Positions 26,029-35,372 are shown, counted from the stretch's first letter. The stretch is DNA of 64,000 nt from Lentisphaerota bacterium (GCA_015061885.1 SUVS01000001.1:124001-188000); one strand, 5' to 3'. The notes: generated by a model not told the origin, from the sequence alone. Made by a program: numbers and translations.

Positions 26029-27846
26029 TTAATTATTATCCCGTAACTTTTTCAATTCTTCCAGTATAGCCGCCTGACGCACTACATCCCGGGTTTCCCG
26101 CAACTCGTACAGCAGTTCCTGCCGCTTGCGTTGCAGATACTCTTTGCGTAATTCAGCGGGGCAGTCTTCCAGTATCTGCCGGATCTGTGCATCAGTTAAT
26201 TTGCTGTCATCAGCCATCAGCAATTTTACCACGCCGGGTGTTTGTGCTAAATCTTCGGGCAGATGATTCAGTAATTCTGAACCGCTGAACCATTCGCCAT
26301 TGAGAGCCATATTCATCAATTCTTTAATGATTTTTGCCGCCGGGGCATCGCTCAAAAGATTTTCGTCGAGCTTTTCGGCGATCAAACGCGGTCCATCGGG
26401 CGAATGCAGTGCCAGCAAAAGCAGTGAGGCTTCCGCATGGCGGATATTTTCCGGCCGCATATCGTTGTAAACCACAGCGGATGCCGCATCGGGTGTTTGA
26501 GTTTCGTCCGGTCGTGAATTGTATGCTCCATAGTTTTTCTGTTTGCGGTAATACTCAAACAAACGGTTTACCGGCAGACGCAAAGCGGAGGCTATTTCTT
26601 CAAAATATGCTTCCCGCAACATGGGATTGGGTACTGTGCCAAGCAATTTTACGGCTTGTTCTGCGGCGGCTACTTTGCCGTTGGGAGTGGTTATATCATA
26701 ACTCTTCTGCAAACCGTTTATAATGACCTGTGTCAGGGGCAGGGCATTCTTTAACGCATCGTGCAAAACCTCCGCACCTTGAGTCCGCATGATTTCATCG
26801 GGGTCTTTGCCGCCGGCAATATTGAATGAATATATTTCAAAATTCATCGGTAGCAGAAATTCCAGTACCCGCAATGTCCCCTGCTGACCGGCGGCATCGG
26901 AGTCAAAACAAAGATAAAGTTTATCTGTATAGCGTTTCAGCAATTCAGCCTGTTCACTGCGGAATGCCAAGCCCTGCGGAGCTACTGCCATATCCAACCC
27001 CGCCCGGTGCAGTGCTATCGTATCGAGTTGACCTTCGCAAACGATGGCAAACTTATTGCGGCGGATGGAATCTCTGGCTTGAGCAAGCCCGTAAAGGATA
27101 CTGCCTTTGTGAAAGATCGGAGTTTCCGGACTGTTTACATACTTCGGAGAGTTATCATCTTTTACAATAATACGGGCACTGAAACCGATCACCCGGTTGT
27201 TTTCGTCGGTAATTGAAAAAACCAGCCGGTTGCGGAAACGGTCGTAGATCCTGCCGCCGGGAGTTTTTTCGATCGCCACCCCGGCAGTTACTATTTCATG
27301 TTCGGTAAAACCGGATTGTTTCAGAAAATTTATGCTTGCATCCCAACTGTCCGGGGCGGCTCCTATACGGAATTTTTCGGCATATTCTGCGGGAATTGCC
27401 CGCGTTGCAAAATATTCCGCCACCGGCGAATCGGGGTTATTCAATAGTTCCCGCCGGTAAAATCCCGCCAGAGCTTCGTGCAAATCATAAAGTCTGCCGG
27501 CTTCGGAACGCTTGCGGCGGTAGGCCTGTTCTTCCTCGGGACTTACATTTTCCGGTATGTTTATGCCGTAACGCTGTGCCAGCTGCCGGATGGCTTCGAT
27601 GTAATCCAAATTCAAATATTCACGCATGAATTTGACCACATCGCCGCCTTTCTGACAACCGAAACAGTAATAAAGCTGTTTGCTTTCGCTGACATGGAAC
27701 GATGGTGTCTTTTCCTGATGAAAGGGACAACACGCCTTCCAACTGTCGTTGCCGGATTTTTTTAACGGCACATAAGAATTTATCACCTCAACGATATTGC
27801 TCCGCTGGATGACTTCTGCAATTATGCTTTCCGGAATCAATGCCAT
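26029..27846 (-). CDS. dnaG: DNA primase DnaG
   Basis: 605 residues, usual for bacterial primase. The CHC2 zinc-binding domain is at residues about 38-65 (CCPFHQEKTPSFHV, then CFGCQKGG), the primase core follows (YVNSPETPIFHKG), and the TOPRIM motif is seen as IVCEGQLDTIALHRAGL and LCFDSDAAGQQG with the expected acidic residues. The C-terminal third is the helical helicase-interaction region. It makes RNA primers at the replication fork. Unusually it lies between nagB (26 bp upstream) and a GH29 fucosidase (28 bp downstream) rather than in the rpsU-dnaG-rpoD arrangement. Confidence 0.97.
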   Translation of the reverse strand: MALIPESIIAEVIQRSNIVEVINSYVPLKKSGNDSWKACCPFHQEKTPSFHVSESKQLYYCFGCQKGGDVVKFMREYLNLDYIEAIRQLAQRYGINIPENVSPEEEQAYRRKRSEAGRLYDLHEALAGFYRRELLNNPDSPVAEYFATRAIPAEYAEKFRIGAAPDSWDASINFLKQSGFTEHEIVTAGVAIEKTPGGRIYDRFRNRLVFSITDENNRVIGFSARIIVKDDNSPKYVNSPETPIFHKGSILYGLAQARDSIRRNKFAIVCEGQLDTIALHRAGLDMAVAPQGLAFRSEQAELLKRYTDKLYLCFDSDAAGQQGTLRVLEFLLPMNFEIYSFNIAGGKDPDEIMRTQGAEVLHDALKNALPLTQVIINGLQKSYDITTPNGKVAAAEQAVKLLGTVPNPMLREAYFEEIASALRLPVNRLFEYYRKQKNYGAYNSRPDETQTPDAASAVVYNDMRPENIRHAEASLLLLALHSPDGPRLIAEKLDENLLSDAPAAKIIKELMNMALNGEWFSGSELLNHLPEDLAQTPGVVKLLMADDSKLTDAQIRQILEDCPAELRKEYLQRKRQELLYELRETRDVVRQAAILEELKKLRDNN

Positions 27847-27872
27847 AACTGTGTTTGCTTTTTTTTAAGTTC

Positions 27873-28658
27873 TTACCGGTAAGGTTCCCAGCAGGGTTCG
27901 TTGTTAAAGCTCCAGTTATAGTAATCTCTGCCCTGCAGACAACCTGCCGCCGCTTCGTCAAGAATCACCACAGCATTGGTGTGGAACTGAATGGCGGAAG
28001 CTGTTACCATGCTTGACACCGGACCTTCAACAGCCCTGGCGATGATTTGAGCTTTGCGTTCGCCCGTAACCAGCATCACGATCCGGCGGGCATCAAGAAT
28101 CGTGCCCACCCCCATGGTAAATGCCCGGCGGGGCATGCTTTCCGGCGGATCAAAGTAAATTCCGTTCTGTTCAAGCGTAAGCGGCGTAAGCGATTTGTCG
28201 CGGGTTCTGGAGTTCAACGACGAAAGCGGTTCGTTGAAGCCGATATGGCCATCCTGACCGATACCCAGCAGTTGCAGATCAATACCGCCGACTGCTTTGA
28301 TTGCCGCTTCGTAACGGGCTCCTTCGCCGGCAATATCATTGGTCATGCCGTCAGGAAGATGTGTATTGGCCTTCTTTATATTAATATGGTTAAAAAGGTG
28401 GTTATCCATATAGTAACGGTAGGAGTTTTTATCTTCCGGCGGCAAACCGATATATTCATCGAGGTTAAATGTTTTGGCGTTGGCAAAATCCAGTTTTTCT
28501 TCGCGATGCATTCTTACCAATTCAGCATAAACTGATTCCATGGTCGCTCCGGTTGCCAGACCAAATACCATTTCGGGGTTTCTCCGCAGTGCATCCCCCA
28601 GCACCCGGGCAGTTAATTTTACAGCGGCTTCTGCTGTCGGCTGAATTATTACTTCCAT
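27873..28658 (-). CDS. nagB: Glucosamine-6-phosphate deaminase
   Basis: 261 residues. Converts glucosamine-6-phosphate to fructose-6-phosphate and ammonia in amino-sugar catabolism. Visible motifs: LGLATG-type stretch (VFGLATGATMESVYAELV), FNLDEYIGL with the catalytic Asp-Glu, GIGQDGHIGFNEP with the active-site His, and the C-terminal VTASAIQFH. The ribosome site GAGGAG lies about 9 nt upstream. The leader between the upstream DciA-like gene and nagB is filled by a large inverted-repeat element (28690-28799) that could fold in the nagB transcript. It appears to head a transcript with dnaG and a fucosidase gene. Confidence 0.95.
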   Translation of the reverse strand: MEVIIQPTAEAAVKLTARVLGDALRRNPEMVFGLATGATMESVYAELVRMHREEKLDFANAKTFNLDEYIGLPPEDKNSYRYYMDNHLFNHINIKKANTHLPDGMTNDIAGEGARYEAAIKAVGGIDLQLLGIGQDGHIGFNEPLSSLNSRTRDKSLTPLTLEQNGIYFDPPESMPRRAFTMGVGTILDARRIVMLVTGERKAQIIARAVEGPVSSMVTASAIQFHTNAVVILDEAAAGCLQGRDYYNWSFNNEPCWEPYR

Positions 28659-28689
28659 GATCTTATCTCCTCAAAAAACTTTTATATCC

Positions 28690-28799
28690 GAGGTGATTTC
28701 AAAAGTCATTCCCAATAAAGGCAAAGAGCAAAACCACGCTCCTTTTACCGGGCTGAAGTTATGCCTTTGGCGACTTTTGAGGACTTTTGAAATCCCCTC
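28690..28799. repeat. 110-bp nested inverted-repeat element in the nagB leader
   Basis: Outer arms of 18 bp (28690-28707 and 28782-28799) pair with one mismatch. An inner AAAGGCA (28717-28723) pairs with TGCCTTT (28762-28768), and GAGC (726-729 of the same kb) with GCTC (738-741). GACTTTTGA is present twice in tandem (28772-28780 and 28782-28790). No T run follows, so it is not a simple terminator. It could be a structured leader of nagB or a small mobile REP/MITE-type element. Confidence 0.75.
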
Positions 28800-28804
28800 A
28801 TTCA

Positions 28805-29248
28805 TCAATCGGGGCGGTACTGCCCCGCCGGAACAAAAACTATTTCGGTTATTTCAAGCTCCGGACATGCCTGTGTGATTTTTTTCAACACCGCCTGATC
28901 GTTATTTTTTTTACGCAATTCCATCAAAAAAGCCGGATGCTTCACTTCTACAAAAACTTTGTTCTCTTTTACCGCCGCCAATGCTGTAAACTGATTTAAC
29001 GGGGGCCCGATTATCTGCTGCCAGTTTTCCTGCAGAGCAAAGTTTTTCATACTGCTTCCGGTCAAATACCTGTCAATTACTTCATCCAGAGAATCTGCCA
29101 GCGGGCGGGCTTCTTCGGTGCGTTTGGTTATTTCCAACGCGGCAACTCTGCTGCCATACCACTCGCTCATGAGGTCTTCAAGTTCACGGCGGTCAGCATT
29201 GTTTTTGAATTTGGGATCATAAACTCCGGGATGATGACGGTATGCCAT
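28805..29248 (-). CDS. DciA-like (DUF721) protein
   Basis: 147 residues, the expected size for DUF721/DciA proteins. The C-terminal domain pattern is typical: LDEVIDRYL, NWQQIIGPPLNQFT, VFVEVKHPAFLMELRKKNNDQAVLKKI, and the closing ITEIVFVPAG. DciA proteins load the replicative helicase DnaB in bacteria lacking DnaC/DnaI. It is encoded two genes upstream of dnaG on the same strand, consistent with a replication role. An N-terminal extension of about 45 residues precedes the conserved domain. It starts 19 bp after a small secreted protein gene. Confidence 0.8.
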   Translation of the reverse strand: MAYRHHPGVYDPKFKNNADRRELEDLMSEWYGSRVAALEITKRTEEARPLADSLDEVIDRYLTGSSMKNFALQENWQQIIGPPLNQFTALAAVKENKVFVEVKHPAFLMELRKKNNDQAVLKKITQACPELEITEIVFVPAGQYRPD

Positions 29249-29267
29249 AGCTTTACCTGCATACGGT

Positions 29268-29639
29268 TTATAAGTTTACGCCGAAAAGAGCAAACGGCAG
29301 GACTAATATATTTCCTACCATCTTGACCGGGGCAATCGCCCCCTTGGCTATATTACTCACTCCGTCCCCGAAAAAGCCGAACGGTGCACCTAATGTCATT
29401 TGTATAGCCCCCAATGGCAAGCGGAAAATATCCACCAGATTAGCCCCGATCTGAAGCATTTTTCTGCCGCCGGCGGCGGCACCGCGAACCAGACGGGGTT
29501 CGGCGGCTTCGTAAACTTTAAGAGCCACCGGAGCAAGCAATGCCACTGTTATCGGCTCAAAAGCGACCGCCCGGGGCGTAAACACGCCCGGTATGACCAA
29601 CATAAATGTCAGTATTACTAAAATTATTGATCGCTTCAA
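29268..29639 (-). CDS. Small exported hydrophobic protein of unknown function
   Basis: 123 residues. Starts with TTG at 29639, supported by GGAG 7 nt upstream. The N-terminus is a good signal peptide (MKRSIILVILTFMLVIPGVFTPRAVA), and the mature part is rich in Ala, Gly and hydrophobic residues with weak helices (ITVALLAPVALKVYEAAEPRLVRGAAAGG, LGAPFGFFGDGV, ILVLPFALFG). I do not recognise a family. A promoter-like pair TTGCAA-17-TATATT (minus strand 29703-29675) lies upstream and overlaps a near-palindrome also found next to tatA. Function not assignable. Confidence 0.65.
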   Translation of the reverse strand: MKRSIILVILTFMLVIPGVFTPRAVAFEPITVALLAPVALKVYEAAEPRLVRGAAAGGRKMLQIGANLVDIFRLPLGAIQMTLGAPFGFFGDGVSNIAKGAIAPVKMVGNILVLPFALFGVNL

Positions 29640-29674
29640 TTTATTACTCCGGTAAAAAGTTTGATGTTTGATGC

Positions 29675-29703
29675 AATATAATACCTGTTTTGTAATATTG
29701 CAA
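29675..29703 (-). promoter_or_regulatory. Candidate promoter and near-palindrome
   Basis: On the minus strand TTGCAA (29703-29698), a 17-bp spacer and TATATT (29680-29675), driving the small exported protein gene. The -35 box is part of the dyad TTGTAATATTGCAA (29690-29703), one mismatch from the palindrome at 19472-19485. Confidence 0.5.
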
Positions 29704-29730
29704 GATTTATCCGTAATAAACTTGTTAAAC

Positions 29731-30102
29731 TTAATCGCGGCGGCGGCCTTTACGCTGGATTATATCGTTATTTTCGTTCAAAACAACGATTTTCGGCTCG
29801 TAAGTCAAAGCCTCTTTTTCTTCATAAACCGAAAAAGCCATAATGGTTATCACATCGCCGACATTACCTTTGTGTGCCGCCGGACCGTTCAGGCAGAATA
29901 CTTTGCTGTTTGCCTTGCCGGGAATGGCGTAAGTTTCCAATCGCTCGCCGTTGTTACGGTTTACCACCAGGATTTTTTCGTATGGCAAAATTCCGGCTTC
30001 TTCGAGTATTGCCGGGTCGATTTCCAGCGAACCTTCATAATCAAGTTCGCACGCTGTTATCCGGGCAAGGTGGATCTTGCCGCTCAACATGATTTTCTGC
30101 AT
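29731..30102 (-). CDS. panD: Aspartate 1-decarboxylase PanD
   Basis: 123 residues. Makes beta-alanine from aspartate for pantothenate and CoA synthesis using a pyruvoyl group formed by self-cleavage. The key residues are at standard positions: Lys9, Tyr22, the Gly24-Ser25 cleavage site (DYEGSLEID), Arg54 and Tyr58 (NNGERLETY), and FCLNGPAAHKGNVGDVITI. The C-terminus ends with a basic RKGRRRD. The proenzyme looks functional. AAAGGA provides the ribosome site. Other pantothenate genes are not in the window. Confidence 0.96.
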   Translation of the reverse strand: MQKIMLSGKIHLARITACELDYEGSLEIDPAILEEAGILPYEKILVVNRNNGERLETYAIPGKANSKVFCLNGPAAHKGNVGDVITIMAFSVYEEKEALTYEPKIVVLNENNDIIQRKGRRRD

Positions 30103-30182
30103 AAAAAATTCCTTTCAAACAAAATTGCAGTGTCTTTTCTGTAATTAATATAGCCCGCATAAAAAAAATTGCCCATTCTTTG

Positions 30183-30211
30183 TTGCATTTTATCAAAAAA
30201 AGTAATATATT
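30183..30211 (+). promoter_or_regulatory. Candidate promoter for the small membrane protein gene
   Basis: TTGCAT (30183-30188), 17-bp spacer, TATATT (30206-30211). Transcription would begin near 30218, which rules out an in-frame start at 30169 and leaves GTG 30238 or ATG 30277. Confidence 0.55.
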
Positions 30212-30276
30212 ATATAAAATTCAAGAGAGTGTGCGGGGTGAAACTGCACCTTGTAAACGATATTTTCAGGTTTTTT

Positions 30277-30666
30277 ATGGGAACAGCATCTACAATTACT
30301 GATTGGGCGATTGCTTTTGCAATCGGTTATTTGCCGGGGGCTTTTATTGCTCTTATAATTTGGCTGATCGCTAAACGTTCGGCGGCAATGCCGCTTTTCC
30401 GGGCTGATATTATAAGTTTTCTGCTGCCACCGGTTGTCTGGCTGGTGATGTATAAGTATAACTGGAGCTTTGCCCGGAATGTGCATAACGGTATGCATGA
30501 GCTTATATTGCTGGGGTGGATATGGAGCATTTGTGTTATTGCCCGATTGCTGATTCCGCGTTTTACCCATAAACTGCGTTTCCGTCTGGCAGCTATCCAT
30601 GTCGGCAGTATTACACTGCTGGCGGCGGTATTGCTGGCTCTTTTCTTCCAAGGTTTCTGTAAATAA
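30277..30666 (+). CDS. Small integral membrane protein of unknown function
   Basis: 129 residues from the ATG at 30277, with AGG six bases upstream; GTG at 30238 is an alternative adding 13 residues. Four hydrophobic helices are visible (ITDWAIAFAIGYLPGAFIALIIWLI, ISFLLPPVVWLVMY, LILLGWIWSICVIARLLI, ITLLAAVLLALFF), so nearly the whole protein is in the membrane. No family recognised. It lies 12 bp before tyrA on the same strand and could be co-transcribed, but no role in aromatic amino acid synthesis is evident. Confidence 0.7.
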   Translation: MGTASTITDWAIAFAIGYLPGAFIALIIWLIAKRSAAMPLFRADIISFLLPPVVWLVMYKYNWSFARNVHNGMHELILLGWIWSICVIARLLIPRFTHKLRFRLAAIHVGSITLLAAVLLALFFQGFCK

Positions 30667-30678
30667 TAATTATTTTAT

Positions 30679-31590
30679 ATGACTTCTCTGGCTGATAAAA
30701 AAGTTGCGATCATCGGGCTGGGGTTGCTGGGGGCTTCGCTCGGTCTGGCGTTGCAGAAAAGCGGCATCCGCCGTTTGGGCTGGGCACGCAAAAGCGAAAC
30801 CCGCAGTTGGTGTCTGGAACATAATGTAATTGACGAAACCGCAGAAAATGTAACAGATGTACTCCGGGACGCCGATATTACCGTGCTTTGTCTGCCGATA
30901 CCGGCAATCTCGCAGTTTATCGTTGAACACGCCTCCGAGTTCAAGACCGGGTCAATCGTTACAGATATAGGCAGCGATAAAGGAGTTATTGTTGATGCCG
31001 GAGAAAAAGCCTTGAAGCCATACGGAGTATATTTTATCGGCTCACACCCCATGGCAGGAACCGAAAAGAGCGGTTGTCAGGCGGCTTTTGCCGAACTTTA
31101 TGACAATGCGGAAATATTTGTTACTTACACTCCGGAGAGCGATCCGGCGGCGTTGGATACCATTGAACAGTTCTGGCATTTGCTCAAGATAGCCCGCGTA
31201 AAGCGTATATCGCCGGAAGTGCATGATGATCTGGTGGCTCACACCAGCCATATATCGCATCTGCTGGCGTTGGCACTGACGCTTTCAGTCCTTGACTGCA
31301 ACAGTCAGGAAGAAGAAGCCTTGAGATATAACGGCTGTGCCACCGGGTTCCGGGATACATCGAGAATCGTTTCCAGCTCGCCGGTCATGTGGCGGGAGAT
31401 CATCGAAAACAACCAAAGTGCCGTCGTTGCCGCCGCCAGAAAATGCGAACATATTTACCACGAAATCGTAAGCAGTATCGAAGAAGGTGATTTTGACCGC
31501 TTTGAAATGCTCTTCGGAAGAGGTAAATTCTTACGCGATAAATGGATGGACTATAAGAAGGCCCAGCGGGATCAGCTTGAGCAAAAGTGA
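30679..31590 (+). CDS. tyrA: Prephenate dehydrogenase
   Basis: 303 residues. Oxidises prephenate (or arogenate) with NAD(P) in tyrosine synthesis. The N-terminal Rossmann motif is KVAIIGLGLLGASLGLAL, followed by TDIGSDKG and the family hallmark FIGSHPMAGTEKSG. The helical C-terminal domain contains HDDLVAHTSHISHLLALAL and GFRDTSRI, both diagnostic for the family. There is no chorismate mutase or ACT domain. The last 19 bp overlap the 3' end of the convergent oxidoreductase gene, with no terminator between them. Confidence 0.94.
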   Translation: MTSLADKKVAIIGLGLLGASLGLALQKSGIRRLGWARKSETRSWCLEHNVIDETAENVTDVLRDADITVLCLPIPAISQFIVEHASEFKTGSIVTDIGSDKGVIVDAGEKALKPYGVYFIGSHPMAGTEKSGCQAAFAELYDNAEIFVTYTPESDPAALDTIEQFWHLLKIARVKRISPEVHDDLVAHTSHISHLLALALTLSVLDCNSQEEEALRYNGCATGFRDTSRIVSSSPVMWREIIENNQSAVVAAARKCEHIYHEIVSSIEEGDFDRFEMLFGRGKFLRDKWMDYKKAQRDQLEQK

Positions 31591-32702
31591 TGATTAAGGA
31601 TTATCGAGTAAAGTTCTCCGGCATCCTGAATATTTCCTATAAGCATGCAACCGACCAATTTGTTTTGCCGGTAAAAAAGTTTTTTCAATGATTTTCCGGA
31701 GCGTTCCGCCGCCGCTTCGCATATTTTTTCATCGCAAAAACCGGCACTGTAAAATGCTGTATTATTAAGTATGCTCCGGCATTCTTCCGGCAATGCGTTG
31801 TATTTTTTCATTCCCCCGGTAATATTTTCACCGGCGATCCTGCCTTGCATACAGGCACTCTTGTAATAGCAATTCATCTGGTTGCAGATAACGGCACAAT
31901 CTCCGGCGGCATAGATATTGTTACTGCCTCTGATCCTTAAAAATTCATCCGTTGCCAACTCTATACCCAGATCACGGGCAGGGGATAACCCGATGGAGCT
32001 TATTATAAAATCAGTATAAATTGTTCTGGTTGTGTTATTTAAAGAACATGCAAGCTGCCGGTTGTGCAAGCTGATATTTGCAAGTGAAGAATTTGTGTAA
32101 ATCGTTAAATTACTGTCAAGCAGGAGTTGTTTTTGCAGGAATGCACTGCATTCTGAATCAAGTGTGCCACGCAAAATGGAGTTATTTTGTTCAATAACAG
32201 TTACTTGCAAATTTCTTTTCAGCAATGCTTCTGCACATTCCAAGCCCAACACGCCGCCGCCGATAACAACTGCACTTGTAGCTTGTTGCAGAGTTTGTTC
32301 GATTTTTTCTACATCATCTACGGTATGCAGAGAAAATATTCTGTCGCTGACCACCGGCGGTGCAGTCAATTTCCGAGCCGGTCTGCCGGTTGCCACCAGT
32401 AAACGGTCAAACGGTTTGACTTTTCCGGATTGCAGAATAACAGTGTTATGCCGTGTATCAATTCCGGTTACAGATTCTGCCTGGTGGATATTTATATTGT
32501 GTTGGCGGTAAAACTCTGCCGGATGGATCTGCAAGCGTTCCAACGGAATTGTTTTTGCCAGCACTGCGGGCAGCAACAGCCGACGGTAAGGCAGAACATT
32601 TTCTTCGGAATAAATATCAACAGAACTGATTTGATCGTATTGGCGGATAGTTACAGCCGCTTCAACTGCGGCAGGGCCGCCGCCGGCAATTATTATACGC
32701 AT
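31572..32702 (-). CDS. FAD-dependent pyridine nucleotide-disulfide-type oxidoreductase
   Basis: 376 residues. Dinucleotide-binding motifs are at the N-terminus (IIIAGGGPAAVEAA, FAD) and mid-protein (AVVIGGGVLGLECAEALLKR, NAD(P)H), with LLVATGRPAR and NNIYAAGDCAVI as the standard second FAD elements. The pattern fits rubredoxin/ferredoxin reductases and NirB-type N-terminal domains rather than disulfide reductases, as no CxxxxC redox pair is present. YRRLLLPAVL near residue 40 is also typical. Electron acceptor unknown. Its 3' end overlaps tyrA. Confidence 0.87.
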   Translation of the reverse strand: MRIIIAGGGPAAVEAAVTIRQYDQISSVDIYSEENVLPYRRLLLPAVLAKTIPLERLQIHPAEFYRQHNINIHQAESVTGIDTRHNTVILQSGKVKPFDRLLVATGRPARKLTAPPVVSDRIFSLHTVDDVEKIEQTLQQATSAVVIGGGVLGLECAEALLKRNLQVTVIEQNNSILRGTLDSECSAFLQKQLLLDSNLTIYTNSSLANISLHNRQLACSLNNTTRTIYTDFIISSIGLSPARDLGIELATDEFLRIRGSNNIYAAGDCAVICNQMNCYYKSACMQGRIAGENITGGMKKYNALPEECRSILNNTAFYSAGFCDEKICEAAAERSGKSLKKLFYRQNKLVGCMLIGNIQDAGELYSIILNHHFCSS

Positions 32703-32806
32703 AAAAATTTCTCCGTAATATGGAACTTTCTGAATTTCCGGTTATATTATATCTGTAATGGGGAAGCCCATAAACAAAAATATAATAATATTATTAGATG
32801 GTTTTT

Positions 32807-34564
32807 ATGAAAAAATTGTTCCATTTCAGCGAATATTTAAGAGAAAAATATAACTTTTCTTTACAGCGTATCCCGATTGACCTTGCATTGGGGTGCCCAA
32901 ACCGCAGCAATGGCGGCTTTGGTTCCGGGTGTATATTCTGTTCTGAAGATGGAGCCAGAGCCCGCCACCTTTCGCGTACCGGATTGGATTTGTCCGAACA
33001 GGTCAGACGCGGTATTGAATATGTAAAAACGCGTTACGGCTCCGGTTCGCAATATATAGCTTATTTTCAGAGTTTTACCTCAACTTACGCTCCGGTGGCG
33101 AAACTGCGGGAACTTTACGGAGAAGTTTTGAAAAGTGCTGATTTCAAACTCTTGATAATTTCCACCCGCCCCGATGCCTTGCCGGATGATGTGCTGGATT
33201 ACCTTGAAGAACTCAACACCCGGTATGATGTTATTGTGGAGCTGGGTATTCAAACTGCCCGCGACCGGACTTTGGCAGAAATAAACCGCGGACACAACTT
33301 TGATTCGGTAAAACAAGCCTGTTCGGAATTACACCGCCGCAAGCTGAAAATTGCCGGACATTTTATTCTCGGCTTGCCGGGCGAGAGTTTGGAGGATTGG
33401 TTATACACCGCAAAAGAAGCGGCAAAACTCCCTTTATGCGGAGTAAAAATACATCAGCTTATGGTGCTGAAAAATACTGTACTCGCCCGACGGTATGGCG
33501 AAAACCCCAATTATATAATGCCGCTGAATGAATACGAATACGCCGCCGGTCTGAAGGCGTTTTTGCAACAGCTTCCCGAAGGCTGGATGCTTATGCGTCT
33601 GATGGCAGATGCCGATGATAATTTGCTGGAAGCACCAAAGTGGTGGATGAAAAAAGGTCAATTCCTGAACTTTTTTGAAAATTATTTTTATAATGAAAAT
33701 CCCCTTGCCGGAGCCTTTGTTGCCACGCAGACTGCCGACGGCACCCCGACTTTGTACCACCCGACTTACAAACAGCATTTTCACAGTCTTGCCGGAGCGG
33801 GCAGCGAAGCCGAAAAGAAATTTGCCGAGCCGTCGGAGTTGTCCGAACGGCTCCGGTCATCAGCCCGCAGCGGCGAGCCGGTGCGTTTGCTGGATATAGG
33901 TTTCGGACTGGGCGGCAACGCCTTTGCGGCCACAGCATGTGCGGAAAAAGTTCCGGAAAGCAGACTTGAGATCGTTTCGCTGGAAAATGACGAACGCACA
34001 TTACAGGCGGCAATGAGCCTTTACGGCAATGATTCGCATCAGAAAAACATTCTTGCTTCGCTTATAAAAGAGCGGGTTGCAGTATATAAAAATACCCGCA
34101 TAACTCTTTTGCTGGATGACGGCAGAAAATCGGTTCAAACTTTACCGGCAGACAGCTTTGATCTGGTGTGGCTGGATGCGTTTTCTTCGGAAGTAAATCC
34201 GGAGTTGTGGACCTGGCAGTTTTTACAGGCATGTTACAAATGCATGAAGAATGAAAATTCACTGTTGCTGACTTACAGCAGTGCCCCCGGGGTTCGCGGA
34301 GCCTTATACAAAGTAGGCTTCGCCGTGGGTGAAACCCCATCATTCGGACGCAAACGCGGCGGAACGCTGGCGGCAAAAATGTATAATGAAAAAATCGTAC
34401 CGCTGCCGGAAAAGGAACAGCACATCATCAAAGATTCCACCGCCGGAACGCCTTACAGTGATCCGGATTTGAACAAATCTGCGGAGTGGATCATCGAACA
34501 CAGGAAAAAACTGATTGAAAAATTACGAAAAAAAGGTGTTCCAAAGTGGTATAAAGCCAAATAA
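32807..34564 (+). CDS. Radical SAM protein (TIGR01212/YtqA type) fused to MnmC-type methyltransferase
   Basis: 585 residues from the ATG at 32807 (ATG 32798 is also possible). Residues about 5-310 match the TIGR01212 radical SAM family, called MnmL/YtqA in Bacillus: [11 protein letters not shown] with Cys30, then Cys42 and Cys45 in the C-x11-C-x2-C spacing, and [20 protein letters not shown]. Residues about 355-530 match the MnmC2 (DUF752) methyltransferase: [39 protein letters not shown] and FGRKRGG. In E. coli MnmC the same methyltransferase is fused to an FAD oxidase, and the pair converts cmnm5U34 of tRNA to mnm5U34. Here a radical SAM domain takes the oxidase's place. Co-function in this tRNA pathway is inferred. 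Confidence 0.85.
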   Translation: MKKLFHFSEYLREKYNFSLQRIPIDLALGCPNRSNGGFGSGCIFCSEDGARARHLSRTGLDLSEQVRRGIEYVKTRYGSGSQYIAYFQSFTSTYAPVAKLRELYGEVLKSADFKLLIISTRPDALPDDVLDYLEELNTRYDVIVELGIQTARDRTLAEINRGHNFDSVKQACSELHRRKLKIAGHFILGLPGESLEDWLYTAKEAAKLPLCGVKIHQLMVLKNTVLARRYGENPNYIMPLNEYEYAAGLKAFLQQLPEGWMLMRLMADADDNLLEAPKWWMKKGQFLNFFENYFYNENPLAGAFVATQTADGTPTLYHPTYKQHFHSLAGAGSEAEKKFAEPSELSERLRSSARSGEPVRLLDIGFGLGGNAFAATACAEKVPESRLEIVSLENDERTLQAAMSLYGNDSHQKNILASLIKERVAVYKNTRITLLLDDGRKSVQTLPADSFDLVWLDAFSSEVNPELWTWQFLQACYKCMKNENSLLLTYSSAPGVRGALYKVGFAVGETPSFGRKRGGTLAAKMYNEKIVPLPEKEQHIIKDSTAGTPYSDPDLNKSAEWIIEHRKKLIEKLRKKGVPKWYKAK

Positions 34565-34601
34565 GTTATATAGTTATATTGTATATAACGGAGAGCTGTA
34601 T

Positions 34602-35372
34602 ATGAAAAAAACAAAAAAATTTACACTGATCGAACTTTTAGTTGTGATTGCCATCATCGCAATATTAGCCGCCATGCTGTTGCCGGCACTTTCGGCGGCA
34701 AGAGAACGGGCACGCAGTACGCTTTGTTTATCAAAACTGAAAAATCTCGGTTTGGTTCAGAATCTTTATGCTCAAGATAACAAAGACTCCATTGCGGTAT
34801 CATTTCATCACGAAACTTCCGAAGAAATGGCACGCATGTGCGGTTACGGCAGTTCTTGCCGGATCGTCAGCGGCCGTCATGCCATACCCAATTTGCTGTT
34901 TTGCGGCGGATACTTCGGCGTAATGCCCAATGAGGATGCCAGCAATCTGACCAGAGGCGATATTGAACCGTTTTTCCGCTGTCCGAGCGACAGTGTGCTT
35001 TTCGGTACTGTATCTGCGGAAGAAAATTATTATGTAAATACCTCTTATATATACTTGTATCACTCGCCGGCACAAGCGGCGGATGAAACCGAAACCTTTT
35101 CGTCTTATACCCTAAAAGATCAATCCGGCAACGGTATCGGCAGACGCATCATCAGCCGCGATAATCCGATGGCAATGATCGCACACGATGTGCCCGGCAG
35201 TATGGCGGCAAAACTTTCGCAGAAAAGCGGTTCAACGCCGATCCATCCCGGAAGTATAAATTTTCTTGAACTTAACGGCAGAGCCGGAATTATAAATATT
35301 TCTGCCGGCGATCAGGCTAAAGATTGGAATTGGGCGGGTTTTGCCGCCTGTTATGAAGAAATAAGTAAATGA
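34602..35372 (+). CDS. Pseudopilin-like protein
   Basis: 256 residues from the ATG at 34602, where GGAGAG lies six bases upstream; an in-frame start at 34515 falls inside the previous gene. Leader MKKTKK, then [13 protein letters not shown] and the helix ending SAARERARS. The C-terminus ends [19 protein letters not shown], a weak version of the DG-type element in the other pseudopilins. It is followed after 9 bp by a copper P-type ATPase gene rather than a secreted enzyme. The short upstream gap carries an AT-rich inverted repeat (34565-34589). Confidence 0.86.
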   Translation: MKKTKKFTLIELLVVIAIIAILAAMLLPALSAARERARSTLCLSKLKNLGLVQNLYAQDNKDSIAVSFHHETSEEMARMCGYGSSCRIVSGRHAIPNLLFCGGYFGVMPNEDASNLTRGDIEPFFRCPSDSVLFGTVSAEENYYVNTSYIYLYHSPAQAADETETFSSYTLKDQSGNGIGRRIISRDNPMAMIAHDVPGSMAAKLSQKSGSTPIHPGSINFLELNGRAGIINISAGDQAKDWNWAGFAACYEEISK

